A stretch of 64,000 bases of DNA. Origin: Chitinophagaceae bacterium DXS (GTDB lineage Bacteria > Bacteroidota > Bacteroidia > Chitinophagales > Chitinophagaceae). A model generated the notes under the pieces. It saw nothing but the letters and a program-made list of their open reading frames with translations. It did not search any database and was not told the DNA's origin. Numbering within the stretch: the stretch's first letter is position 1; each line of letters starts with the position of its first letter. The stretch lies in NCBI GenBank assembly GCA_030345135.1, contig CP128386.1, forward strand, positions 4,959,133 to 5,023,132. Reading direction: 5' to 3'. Shown piece after piece: positions 32,744 through 41,653 of the stretch. A program made the translations under genes and the position numbers.

Positions 32744-34810
32744 ATGAACACACGTGTTTCTAATGAACAGAGGAATGACAGCAGCATCGCGGTTGCTAAT
32801 TTCGTTGGACAACGGGAACATGATAACGATGTTACACAATTTGCAGATGGTAGTTTTGAAATGGCCGCTCAGAGACAGGAGCACGATAGTATCAACATGA
32901 ATGCCCATGCGAAGCAATTGAAGGCATTCAAAGATATGGCAAATAACAGCAGGCCGGTTAAGCAATTGCGTGTTTACCAGGCAATGGCAGATCAGCGCAA
33001 CCCTCCTGTTGTCCAACCAAAAGAACGCAATACAGGTTTGCCAGACAATTTGCAATCAGGTATAGAAAATCTTTCCGGATTTTCAATGAATGATGTAAAA
33101 GTTCATTACAACTCAGACAAACCAGCCCGGTTGAATGCGCTCGCCTATGCGCAGGGAACGGATATTCATATCGGCCCCGGCCAGGAAAAACATTTGCCTC
33201 ATGAAGCATGGCATGTAGTACAACAAAAGCAGGGACGTGTAAAGCCCACCATGCAAATGAAAGGCAATATGCAGATCAATGATGATGAAGGACTGGAAAA
33301 AGAAGCTGATGCAATGGGAGGGAAGGCACTACATACAGTACATTCTATAAACGATCAGGATAAAATATTATCAAATGCAACGGCGGGAAGTTTAGATATT
33401 GCTCAACGGGTGAGAGGGGGAATAGAGTACACTGAGCATGGAGGAACAGAACTTCATCAGTGGCAACCTTCTGCTGTAGGTGGCCTTGCTGTACACAATG
33501 CAGCACCGCATGCAGTAAGCATTGTAGGTTCTTATGTAACTTTTTACGCTGTACCAATGGGCACTTACGACGTAGCTGATGCAGATAACGGTGATTATAT
33601 AGCATTGCAGGCGGGTTTGACGAGGCTCGAAAATGACGTGGAGTCTGCCGAATGGATAATTGAACGGCATGGCCATAATTATACGAAGGATAATTTTATA
33701 CTTAGAGTGGGGCAGGATTGGATCGGGCTTTGGTCGAGAAGAGAAGCGCTCAGACAGGCGATCGTTGCAGAGCAGGGCCTTCATGCCGGTAGTCAGATTG
33801 TTTTCCGGGAAGGTAATAGTGCGGCCCATCTCACACAGGCAACCGCCGCACGGGTGTTTGATTATGATCCGCGGGGAACATTGGGTTCAGTTCAAATTAC
33901 ATTGGGATACAAAGGAAGCGCTACTATAGAAAACATAGCATTGAGTAATGTTTCTAAATATTTGGCGGGACGAAGTGATGATGCGGATATACGGCGGGAA
34001 CGTGTAGGAGGAGCTGGTGTAGGAACCAGGATACTTGATAAATTAACTACTGACAACCAATGGATTAATGCAAGACAGTTACATACATCCCTGATGGCAG
34101 ATATGACGGCCGTAGAACCGGGCATATTTAGCGATATCTTCACAACCTCACAGTTGGCAACTGTGCAACTAATGGTATTGATGGATACTATGGCCAGACT
34201 GGCCACCAATGATGCTGGTTGGGGAGGTCAGTCGAGTGCTAAAAATATACAACGCTATTTCCCAAAATCTGCCCGTGATAGTTATGTGAGAGAGATGCTG
34301 GGAAGCGATGTGAGTGATCTGCGCATAGCCACTATTCGAGCCAGACTTAATGCTGCAATTGCGGCCAGTACAGCCAAATTTTTTGCTGCACTGGATGCTA
34401 TCAAACTGCCGGTGGGTGCATTTCAGGAAGCCAATCCTGCCGATGTTGTAGCTGCTAATTTGCTGCATAGTATTGCTGGTTCAACCGGGGCAACCAGGAC
34501 GGGCCATGAGAACTCACTCAAAACCGTACTTCTTGGGACGCAACCAAACTTCGTTGCTACTGCTCAGGATATTATTAAAGCGTATACCGATACAACAGTG
34601 AATAGCCAGGAGCAGCACAGAGGTAACAACGTGGCCAACGGCTATGAATATCTTGTTTCCGGAAAGGCTCCTCACATTGTTGCCAGAGGTAATGGAGCCG
34701 TATTTGAAGATCGGGATGAAGTCGTTGTTGCTGGTGGGGACCTGGGGACCTGGCAGGAAGATAATCCTGTACGGATGGCAATTGCTTCTCTGTTGCGGGG
34801 CGCCGAATAA
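32744..34810 (+). CDS. eCIS core (DUF4157)-domain protein with unknown C-terminal domain
   Basis: The 688-residue protein has an N-terminal low-complexity leader (1-90, Gln/Asn-rich, no signal peptide). The eCIS core DUF4157 domain is at about 100-195: LPDNLQSGIENLSGFSMNDV, then DIHIGPGQEKHLPHEAWHVV with the metalloprotease-like HEAWH at 153-157 and a downstream Glu (EGLEKEADAMGG) that could be the third ligand. DUF4157 proteins occur with extracellular contractile injection systems and as toxin carriers. Residues about 200-688 match nothing I recognise and could be an effector domain. No sheath, tube or baseplate gene lies in the window, so this is an orphan. It is convergent with the YjbQ gene. 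Confidence 0.78.
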   Translation: MNTRVSNEQRNDSSIAVANFVGQREHDNDVTQFADGSFEMAAQRQEHDSINMNAHAKQLKAFKDMANNSRPVKQLRVYQAMADQRNPPVVQPKERNTGLPDNLQSGIENLSGFSMNDVKVHYNSDKPARLNALAYAQGTDIHIGPGQEKHLPHEAWHVVQQKQGRVKPTMQMKGNMQINDDEGLEKEADAMGGKALHTVHSINDQDKILSNATAGSLDIAQRVRGGIEYTEHGGTELHQWQPSAVGGLAVHNAAPHAVSIVGSYVTFYAVPMGTYDVADADNGDYIALQAGLTRLENDVESAEWIIERHGHNYTKDNFILRVGQDWIGLWSRREALRQAIVAEQGLHAGSQIVFREGNSAAHLTQATAARVFDYDPRGTLGSVQITLGYKGSATIENIALSNVSKYLAGRSDDADIRRERVGGAGVGTRILDKLTTDNQWINARQLHTSLMADMTAVEPGIFSDIFTTSQLATVQLMVLMDTMARLATNDAGWGGQSSAKNIQRYFPKSARDSYVREMLGSDVSDLRIATIRARLNAAIAASTAKFFAALDAIKLPVGAFQEANPADVVAANLLHSIAGSTGATRTGHENSLKTVLLGTQPNFVATAQDIIKAYTDTTVNSQEQHRGNNVANGYEYLVSGKAPHIVARGNGAVFEDRDEVVVAGGDLGTWQEDNPVRMAIASLLRGAE

Positions 34811-34838
34811 AGGAACGAAAATTAATTTATAACTATTC

Positions 34839-35261
34839 TCAATCGCCCCATACTGTGATCACGATTTTCCTCGGGCCACCAAAATTTCTATGTTCACAAA
34901 GATAAATTCCCTGCCAGGTGCCCAACGCAAGCCGTCCCTGGCGAATTGGGATCAATACGGAGCTGCCAAGGATGGATGATTTCAGGTGAGCAGGCATATC
35001 GTCTGGCCCTTCATCATTGTGCCGGTAACCGGGATCATTTTCCGGCACAGCCTTATTGAAATAAGTCTCAAAATCAACTCTTACCGTAGGATCAGCATTT
35101 TCATTGATGGTAAGCGATGCACTCGTGTGCCTGATGAATACCTGGCACATGCCGGTTGTTAACTGCGTAATTTGCGGCAGTGCCAGCAATACTTCCTGCG
35201 TAATGATATGAAAGCCTCTTTTACGTTCTTTTAAGTGAACCTCTTGCTGAAACATTTTCAT
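34839..35261 (-). CDS. YjbQ/UPF0047-family protein
   Basis: The 140-residue protein is a complete YjbQ (UPF0047) protein: VFIRHTSASLTINENADPTV, DDMPAHLKSSILGSSV and the closing GTWQGIYLCEHR. Family members are small trimeric proteins; E. coli YjbQ has thiamine-phosphate synthase side activity, and the true role is not settled. Conserved His residues in HTSASL and CEHR fit metal or phosphate binding. It has no signal peptide. It is convergent with the eCIS-core gene, with 28 bases between stops, and lies downstream of the S66 peptidase gene with two hairpins in between. Confidence 0.9.
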   Translation of the reverse strand: MKMFQQEVHLKERKRGFHIITQEVLLALPQITQLTTGMCQVFIRHTSASLTINENADPTVRVDFETYFNKAVPENDPGYRHNDEGPDDMPAHLKSSILGSSVLIPIRQGRLALGTWQGIYLCEHRNFGGPRKIVITVWGD

Positions 35262-35311
35262 GATAGCGAAAGTACATGTAATGTGGCAAAGGAGGTTGAA
35301 GAATGTCAGAT

Positions 35312-35352
35312 GAGAACTTGTTTTGCACCTTCAAGGTGTAGGACAAGTTCTC
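35312..35352. terminator. Hairpin between the S66 peptidase and yjbQ-like genes
   Basis: GAGAACTTGT (35312-35321) pairs with ACAAGTTCTC (35343-35352), with further pairing inside (GCACCTT/AAGGTGT). The inner GGTGTAGGACA resembles the stem of the terminator at 27955-27999. It may terminate or attenuate minus-strand read-through. Confidence 0.55.
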
Positions 35353-35364
35353 ATTCTATTTTGC

Positions 35365-35414
35365 AAAGGCTATGTGCCCTGCATTTCAAAAGTATAGGGC
35401 ACATAGCCTTTTTT
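35365..35414. terminator. Terminator hairpin at the end of the S66 peptidase gene
   Basis: AAAGGCTATGTGCCCT (35365-35380) pairs with AGGGCACATAGCCTTT around a 15-nt loop. On the plus strand a T run follows; on the minus strand the stem begins at the peptidase stop codon. Confidence 0.7.
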
Positions 35415-36462
35415 AACTTACAACCCCACTCTCAATAATTGTAAAACTTTTACGCTCACAGTCAATTTCAGCCTCAACACCATAAGGTATAGTGAATACC
35501 GGATCTGTATGGCCAAAATTCATGCGTGATAGAATGGGCATGTCGCTTCGGCCATATTCATCCCCGATAATTTTTCTTAAAGCGTTTTCGTATCCAAGAA
35601 ATTCTGCTTCGATTTTTTGTCCTCCGGGTATGCCAAAAATAATTCCCCTGGCTTTGTCCCATATTTCCTGGGTACCAAGACTTCTGAGGAAGTATTCGAA
35701 AATGTTGCGTGGCAACTGCGTTTCTGCAACTTCAAGGAATAGAAGCGAATCATCCCAGCCGGTTTCGCCGGGCCACAACGCTGTGCCATTGAGTGTGATT
35801 AATGTTTGTATGCAACCACCGAAAAGTCTGCCTTTTATCACGCCGCTGCCTTGCAAGAGTTTACGTCCGTCTGACTTTTGAAGCCTGCGTTTTATAAGCT
35901 GATTGTCAGGATTGAACCAGTCAAGAAATTCATTGGTCCATACGTCTGAATCTTTTATCTCTCCGATTGCATCGGGCGATAGAACTGCTTTGGTAAAGTA
36001 TTCTGCTACATAGGGAAATATACCCTGATTTTCTGCAAAATTGGCCATGATGCCCGGGCCGTAAAAAGATGTTATTCCCGCTTTACAGCAACATAAATGC
36101 GATACCGTTGTGTCTGAATATCCGACAAAAACTTTAGGGTTAGCTGAAATAATATTCAGATCGAGATAAGGCAACATGCGTATGGAATCATCACCTCCGA
36201 TTGTTGAAATAATACCTTTGATAGAAGGATCTGCAAAAGCTTCCATTAGATCCTCAGCGCGGGCTTTGGGATTTTTCTTAACCCACTCAAGGTCCTTGAG
36301 TGTATGTTTCATCTCAACGACGGTTAATCCGAATTGATTCTCCAACTGCTGTTTACCGGTCTTGTAACGGTAGGGAAGCGCGCCAGCTAAACCCGCTGAA
36401 GAGCTTACTGCTGCGATCTTGTCACCGGGCGAAAGCCGCACCGGTTTCATTAGCTTTTGCAT
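35413..36462 (-). CDS. S66-family LD-carboxypeptidase / MccF-like peptidase
   Basis: The 349-residue protein is a serine peptidase of family S66. The nucleophile is Ser116 in VGYSDTT, and the other triad members are likely Glu244 (LFLEVAET) and His318 (NFGHTDP). Its length and the inserted loop fit the MccF branch better than the shorter peptidoglycan LdcA enzymes. MccF hydrolyses microcin C7-type and related aminoacyl-nucleotide amides; LdcA trims murein peptides in recycling. I cannot decide between these. No signal peptide is present, so action is cytosolic. Confidence 0.88.
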   Translation of the reverse strand: MQKLMKPVRLSPGDKIAAVSSSAGLAGALPYRYKTGKQQLENQFGLTVVEMKHTLKDLEWVKKNPKARAEDLMEAFADPSIKGIISTIGGDDSIRMLPYLDLNIISANPKVFVGYSDTTVSHLCCCKAGITSFYGPGIMANFAENQGIFPYVAEYFTKAVLSPDAIGEIKDSDVWTNEFLDWFNPDNQLIKRRLQKSDGRKLLQGSGVIKGRLFGGCIQTLITLNGTALWPGETGWDDSLLFLEVAETQLPRNIFEYFLRSLGTQEIWDKARGIIFGIPGGQKIEAEFLGYENALRKIIGDEYGRSDMPILSRMNFGHTDPVFTIPYGVEAEIDCERKSFTIIESGVVS

Positions 36463-36723
36463 TCTCTCAATTATTTATTATTGCTGCTGCAATCTATTAT
36501 TTTTCTTCATGTGTATTTGTGTTTGCCAGGAAGATGTTCTTACGACAGCTTTTTTGCAGAGTAAGGCGCTTGTATAAAATAGAAAACATGCTTATTTTGA
36601 CAAGAGGAATAATGTTGTCAGGTTCGGACATCTTTTGACAAGTCAAGAAACATAAACGCGTTTGAAGAGCTCACTCGCTGATAGCCTGCGATGATCTAAA
36701 CTGCTTAATGAAATAAATAGTAA

Positions 36724-37122
36724 ATGAAAATAAAAGAACTGCGGATCATTCTTACGGTAGACAACCTGGAGGAAATAATTAAGTATTATCGTGATGTAGC
36801 CGGCCTTAAGACCTCAAAGGAATGGCACGATCCGGAAGGTAACGGCATTATACTTGAGGCCGGTAAGGCTTCATTGGAACTGATTGATAAAGCTCACGCG
36901 GACCGCATTGACGAAATTGAAGTCGGTAAAAGGGTTGCAGGACCTGTCAGGTTGGCATTGAACATTGGAGAAAATATTGAAGATGCTGCCAGGATCTTTA
37001 TAAACGGCGGCGCGATTAAGCTGGCGGATGTAAAGCAGGCGCCGTGGAGCAAAGTAATGCGGCTGGAAGATCCTTCTGGCATGCAGTTTACATTGTTTGA
37101 AACTTCTACCTTATTTGATTGA
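36724..37122 (+). CDS. VOC/glyoxalase-family protein (small)
   Basis: The 132-residue protein is a single-unit VOC domain: IKELRIILTVDNLEEIIKYY, EWHDPEGNGIILEAGKASLE and LEDPSGMQFTLFE. Glu residues at ASLELID and FTLFE are candidate metal ligands. It resembles fosfomycin/bleomycin-resistance-like and glyoxalase proteins of unknown substrate. It starts about 260 bases after the divergent S66 peptidase gene and is monocistronic. Confidence 0.82.
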   Translation: MKIKELRIILTVDNLEEIIKYYRDVAGLKTSKEWHDPEGNGIILEAGKASLELIDKAHADRIDEIEVGKRVAGPVRLALNIGENIEDAARIFINGGAIKLADVKQAPWSKVMRLEDPSGMQFTLFETSTLFD

Positions 37123-37604
37123 CTCAAATGATCAGCATTGAGTACTAGATAGGTTTTACCGTCAGCTAGATTTGAATACGGGGAGTCGATATGATTGTCG
37201 GATAATGGTTATAGATATACTTCCGTCAAACAAATCCCGAAGCCCGCCTGACCGAACGGGCAGGGGATGAAATTATTATCGAAAGATATACATACCTGGA
37301 TTTAAACCCCGACGGGATGATATAGAAAAGTGTCACCCCGTTTGGGGTTTGAACAAATAGCTTAGGCATTTTCTATAATAATTTCATCTCTCTGGGATGG
37401 CCTGAGTCCAGCCTAATCTCCTTAATAAAATTAAGTTTAAGTGACGTGACTTGCGAAAGAACTTGCCTTTTCACATTTAGGTGCATGATATGATTCAATA
37501 TCATTTACTTGAGAGGCTAAGTAAAAGTAAGCGAGTTGAAAACTGAGTACTTCGTACCTGTCCGGATGCGCATTCGGCGCGGGCGGGCCTCATAAATCGT
37601 ACTA
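37123..37604. repeat. Gene-free region with an inverted-repeat element
   Basis: No coding frame is supported. ATGAAATTATTAT (37267-37279) and ATAATAATTTCAT (37375-37387) are perfect inverted repeats 95 bases apart. Between them lie CCCCGACGGGATGATATAG and CACCCCGTTTGGGG, partly inverted words that look like a dispersed, possibly MITE-like element. Downstream are TACTTCG-type words around 37545. Two GC-rich words CGGGCAGG and GGGCGGGCC also appear. Confidence 0.5.
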
Positions 37605-38105
37605 CTAAATCACTTTTTCAAAACACACACTGTTTTCAATGCCTTCATACTGGCCGTAGTTGGGGATAATGGCATAATTATTTTTTGTGTACAGCTGAAT
37701 AGCTTCCGGTTGTTTTTTGCCCGTCTCCAAAATGCATTTGCGATACCCCAGTTCTTTGGCCCACTCTTCAAGTGCATTCAGAACATCACTGGCGAATCCT
37801 TTGCCACGTTTTTCGGGCAGCACATACATTCGTTTTACTTCCATTGTTTCAGCTGCGTATTCTTTAATGGCTCCACAGGCAACGGGGGTGTTTTCTTCAT
37901 AGCCAACAATGGCATGTTTTATCATGTCAATTTTGTTGAACTGATCATAAAAGGAATGATCGACACCATCCCTTATTGCAAGATCCTTATCGAGTTCGCA
38001 AACAAGCTGGATGAAATCTGAATCCGTTGAGTCTGTTCTTTTAATGGTAATCAATGAAGTCGTTTTGGAGTTAAATTGAGTTTTTACTAAACAAATATAC
38101 TTCAT
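37605..38105 (-). CDS. GNAT-family N-acetyltransferase
   Basis: The ATG at 38105 gives 166 residues. The frame is open further to 38294, but that extension translates the dispersed CTCTGTG repeat (LCVFSVCLCVTVLYYF) and is therefore not real protein. The GNAT acetyl-CoA loop is present as VLPEKRGKGFASDVLNALEE, preceded by ETMEVKRMY; GAIKEY and the C-terminal YTKNNYAIIPNYG are typical. Family members acetylate small amines or protein N-termini; the substrate is unknown. It probably works alone in the cytosol. Confidence 0.85.
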   Translation of the reverse strand: MKYICLVKTQFNSKTTSLITIKRTDSTDSDFIQLVCELDKDLAIRDGVDHSFYDQFNKIDMIKHAIVGYEENTPVACGAIKEYAAETMEVKRMYVLPEKRGKGFASDVLNALEEWAKELGYRKCILETGKKQPEAIQLYTKNNYAIIPNYGQYEGIENSVCFEKVI

Positions 38106-38143
38106 TTGATCAGCGGTTGAGATGGCAGGTTTCAAGCTGTAAA

Positions 38144-38242
38144 CCTCTGTGGCACTCCATGTCTGGTTCTGCCATTTTTCTGTGAAATAATATAATACAG
38201 TTACACAGAGACACACGGAGAACACACAGAGCTGCACAGAGA
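38144..38242. repeat. Dispersed CTCTGTG/CACGGAG repeat, copy D
   Basis: CCTCTGTGGCACTCCATGTC on the left and GTTACACAGAGACACACGGA with ACACACAGAGCTGCACAGAG on the right form an imperfect inverted pair. It lies in front of the GNAT gene and artificially extends its open frame. Confidence 0.6.
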
Positions 38243-38325
38243 ATGGTTTCAGATCTTCTGAAACGAATTGTGATCTGACAATAACGCTGTCCACAGATCT
38301 GTTATTGGACGGAAGACACCGGTAA

Positions 38326-40770
38326 TTATTCAGTTCTTAGACTATTTATCGGATTGGCCAATGCAGCTTTTATGGTTTGTAAACTAATTGTTACCAGCGC
38401 AATACTCAACGCTGCACAGGATGAAATGATGAATAACCATGCCGGCAGTGTCGCCCTGTATTGAAAATTCTCCATCCACCGGTGCATGAAATAGTAAGAC
38501 ACAGGTATGGCTATCAAAAGCGAAATCATTACAAGCAGCATAAATTCACCCGAAAGTAATTTCCAAAGCACGGCGGTAGAGGCGCCTAACACTTTTCGCA
38601 CGCCAATCTCTTTGGTACGCTGTTCTGCGGTGAATGAAGCTAGCCCGAATAATCCAAGGCTTGAAATGAAAATAGCCAGTGCGGCAAAAAATCCGGCAAG
38701 CTTGCTGATCCTTTCCTCAGATGCAAATTTCTGCGCGTAATCTTCATCAGCAAACTGGTAATCGAACGGGGCAGATGGAACCAGCTTTTTCATGACTGCT
38801 TCAATTTTAGGTAACGCTGCACTCATTGCAACAGTTGGCTTCACCTTAATAAACATCCAGCTAACGCCGCCATTGTTGCCTTTGCGGTAGTACAGGATGG
38901 GACGGGTTGGTTCATAAGGAGATTCAACTACCATGTCTTTTACCACGCCGATAATTGTATACTTAATTAGTTGTGAATTATCCATCCACCATGTCCAGGT
39001 AACTTCTTTCCCAATCGGATCGTCAATACCCATTTCTTTCATTGCAGATTCATTAATGATCAGGCCGGATGAATCGATGTCGCGCTCACGTGAAAAATCC
39101 CTGCCTTGCGTTACCTGCCATCCCACGGTTCTGCCATAGTCGCGTGAGATGGCCAATGTGCCGTAATTCTGTTCTTTATCAGGATCGCGTCCCTGCCAGT
39201 CAAATCCGCCATTGTTGGAGGCGAGTTCTGTTACCTTGCCCATCGATTCTGCAAAATCGGCAACGACATTTGTACGTAGCAATTCTTCTCTGAACACATC
39301 ATAATTACCATAGAAATCGTCCGAACGCATGTTGATCATGATGAGGCCGTCGCGCGAATAACCAACTGGCCTGTCTTTGGCATGCTGAACCTGCCGCATA
39401 ATAATGATGGTGCAATTGATCAATGCGACAGAAATTGCAAACTGAAATACCACCAACACCTTGCGCGGTATTGCCGCTTCAGGTCCGGGTCGCCAGTTGC
39501 CTTTTAATGCTTTGAGTGGTTTAAATGAAGAAAGATAGAGCGCCGGATAGCTGCCTGCAATAAAGCCTGTGATGAAAATAAACAAAACACTTGCAGCCCA
39601 AAAGAACGGATTGCCCCACGGAATATGCATGTCTTTGCCTGAAAGCTGGTTGAACCAGTTAAGTGATGCCATTGTTAACAGCATCGCAAATACAAAAGCA
39701 ATCGCAACAATAATTAATGATTCGCTGAAAAACTGCAGGATCAGTTGTTTACGCATAGATCCAATGGCTTTTCGGATGCCTACTTCCTTAGCTCTTTTTT
39801 CTGAACGTGCCGTACTCAGGTTCATAAAGTTGATGCAGGCAAGTAATAAAACAAAGGCGCCGATCAGTGATACGAGCCAAACCATGCGCTTTACAGCCGG
39901 GTCCCGGTTTCCCCTGCGGTCACTTCCTTCCAGGTGCCATTTGGGCATTGGATCAAGAATAACTTTGGGATTGATTGAAAGCTCCTGCCGGTAATTTTCA
40001 TCATCTACATTTTTGATGTGCTCGATTTCTACATTTTCAATTCGACTGTTGACTGATTCAAAACTTGTTCCCGGTTTTATTTCAGCGAACAGCTTCATAA
40101 AATGATTCATCCAGTCATTGGTCGCTCTTTTTTCAATCCAGTCGTTTTCACTTACCCATAAAATAAACGGGGAGATAAATTTGGTTTTGGTAAGCTCGGT
40201 ATTCAGGGGCAGATCTTCATATACGCCGGTTACTGTAACGTTTGTTTTATTGTTGATGAGTATTGATTTGCCTATAGGATCAACATTGCCAAAAAGCGCT
40301 TCCGATGTTGAAGCGGAGATGAGAATTGAATGCATGTCCCGCAGGCCATTCCTGCTTCCTTTCACCATTTTTAATGTAAACATGTTGGGGGCTTCTTCAT
40401 CCATATAGCGACCAATGCGGGATACTTTTTTTTCTCCTGCAGAGAGAATTGATACATTGCCTGCAGTTGCTCTTACCAGGCGCTTGAAGTTGTCCTTGTA
40501 ATTAACGCTTATTTCGTTTGCTAATGGATAGGAGAGGGTTGAGCTTATAAAGGATCCATGATTTTTATCTGTGCCCGTAAAGCTCACTTTTGCGATGCGA
40601 TTGTAGTTGTCGTGATAAGTGTCGAAGGACAGTTCATCATGCAACCATAAACCGGTAAGTATAGCTACAGCAATGCCAACACTTAATCCTCCAATGTTAA
40701 TAATGGTGGCTATTCTATTTTTCAGCAGGTTTCTGAGCGCGATCCTGAGATAGTTCTTAATCATCTCCAA
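38326..40770 (-). CDS. MacB/FtsX-type ABC transporter permease
   Basis: The 814-residue protein has the Bacteroidota two-module FtsX layout: a first TM helix (about 20-42, IINIGGLSVGIAVAILTGLW), a periplasmic MacB-like core domain (45-285), three TM helices (about 295-430), then a second core domain and three more TM helices near the C-terminus (about 690-810) with the signature TKEIGVRKVLGAS. Such permeases pair with an ATPase (MacB/LolD type) that is not in the window. They export lipoproteins, peptides or small molecules, or act as mechanotransmission devices. A paralogue begins at 63465. It is monocistronic on the minus strand. Confidence 0.9.
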   Translation of the reverse strand: MEMIKNYLRIALRNLLKNRIATIINIGGLSVGIAVAILTGLWLHDELSFDTYHDNYNRIAKVSFTGTDKNHGSFISSTLSYPLANEISVNYKDNFKRLVRATAGNVSILSAGEKKVSRIGRYMDEEAPNMFTLKMVKGSRNGLRDMHSILISASTSEALFGNVDPIGKSILINNKTNVTVTGVYEDLPLNTELTKTKFISPFILWVSENDWIEKRATNDWMNHFMKLFAEIKPGTSFESVNSRIENVEIEHIKNVDDENYRQELSINPKVILDPMPKWHLEGSDRRGNRDPAVKRMVWLVSLIGAFVLLLACINFMNLSTARSEKRAKEVGIRKAIGSMRKQLILQFFSESLIIVAIAFVFAMLLTMASLNWFNQLSGKDMHIPWGNPFFWAASVLFIFITGFIAGSYPALYLSSFKPLKALKGNWRPGPEAAIPRKVLVVFQFAISVALINCTIIIMRQVQHAKDRPVGYSRDGLIMINMRSDDFYGNYDVFREELLRTNVVADFAESMGKVTELASNNGGFDWQGRDPDKEQNYGTLAISRDYGRTVGWQVTQGRDFSRERDIDSSGLIINESAMKEMGIDDPIGKEVTWTWWMDNSQLIKYTIIGVVKDMVVESPYEPTRPILYYRKGNNGGVSWMFIKVKPTVAMSAALPKIEAVMKKLVPSAPFDYQFADEDYAQKFASEERISKLAGFFAALAIFISSLGLFGLASFTAEQRTKEIGVRKVLGASTAVLWKLLSGEFMLLVMISLLIAIPVSYYFMHRWMENFQYRATLPAWLFIISSCAALSIALVTISLQTIKAALANPINSLRTE

Positions 40771-40960
40771 AGTTTTAGCGGTGAAAGTTTCGGTTGCAGC
40801 TGAAACGCAGGAGCTTAAAAAAAGTTACAAGCCCGTTTAATATTGGAAGCAATTTTTTAAAAAACGCAAATCAAAACCGGCATTAAAATTTGTCTGTTTT
40901 GAAAACGAACAGTTCATGTATGAGAAAAAAAATGTAAGTTTCATGTTCAAACTACTTTTT

Positions 40961-41647
40961 ATGAGTAAACGATTGCTGCTGACCCTAAGCATTATTTGTG
41001 CGTTGACTGCCTCTGCGCAAAAAAATAAAGAATACCCTGTAAAAGCCGGTGAAGTACCGAACGCTGTGCTACCAGGTGAAGCGAAATATGTGTTACCCGC
41101 CTTTAAACAGGGAACTGCAATGTTTAAGAACAAGACTTCCAATTCGCGGTTGTTCAATTACAATTACCTGCTGAATGAGATGCATTTCATTAGTGACAAT
41201 GGAGATACCCTGGCCGTTGCTGAACCTAATTTGCTGGACTATGTGCGCATTGACTCCCTGTATTTTTATTATGATAATGGCTATGTACAACAAATTGCCA
41301 GTCGCAATGAATTTAAGTTTGCGGCAAAACCTGAGATGGTGCAGGTTCTTGATAAAAAGAAAGGTGCATACGACATATCTTCAGGTACATCATCTATTGA
41401 TTCCTACCAATCAGTAGTTACTGACAATGCCCAGCTTTATAAATTGGAGGTTAGAAAAGATGTGTTGTTTAAAAAAGTTGCGTCATTCTATATAGGCGAT
41501 AAATACAATCATTTTGTAAAAGCAACAAAAAAGAACTTTAATACTGTGTTTGGTGAGCAAAAAGTATCAGCTTACCTGAAAGATCATAAGGTTAATTTTA
41601 ATATGGAAGACGATCTCAAAGGTCTGTTTGAATATTGTACTATGTAA
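40961..41647 (+). CDS. Exported hypothetical protein
   Basis: From the ATG at 40961 the protein has 228 residues with a Sec signal (MSKRLLLTLSIICALTASAQ). The mature part is beta-rich with Tyr and Lys, for example NNKTSNSRLFNYN-like words, DSLYFYYDNGYVQQIASRNE and VRKDVLFKKVASFYIGDKYN. I recognise no domain. A longer start at 40916 lacks signal features at the N-terminus and is less likely. The gene ends seven bases from the convergent hydrolase stop. It could be a periplasmic or outer-surface structural protein; this is a guess. Confidence 0.7.
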   Translation: MSKRLLLTLSIICALTASAQKNKEYPVKAGEVPNAVLPGEAKYVLPAFKQGTAMFKNKTSNSRLFNYNYLLNEMHFISDNGDTLAVAEPNLLDYVRIDSLYFYYDNGYVQQIASRNEFKFAAKPEMVQVLDKKKGAYDISSGTSSIDSYQSVVTDNAQLYKLEVRKDVLFKKVASFYIGDKYNHFVKATKKNFNTVFGEQKVSAYLKDHKVNFNMEDDLKGLFEYCTM

Positions 41648-41653
41648 CCTCGC

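Noticed and set aside
32744-34810. Complete eCIS locus
   Set aside because: Only the DUF4157 protein is present. No sheath, tube, baseplate or AAA ATPase gene was found within the window.
38106-38294. N-terminal 63 residues of the longer acetyltransferase frame
   Set aside because: This segment is a translation of a dispersed repeat and would be absent from homologues.
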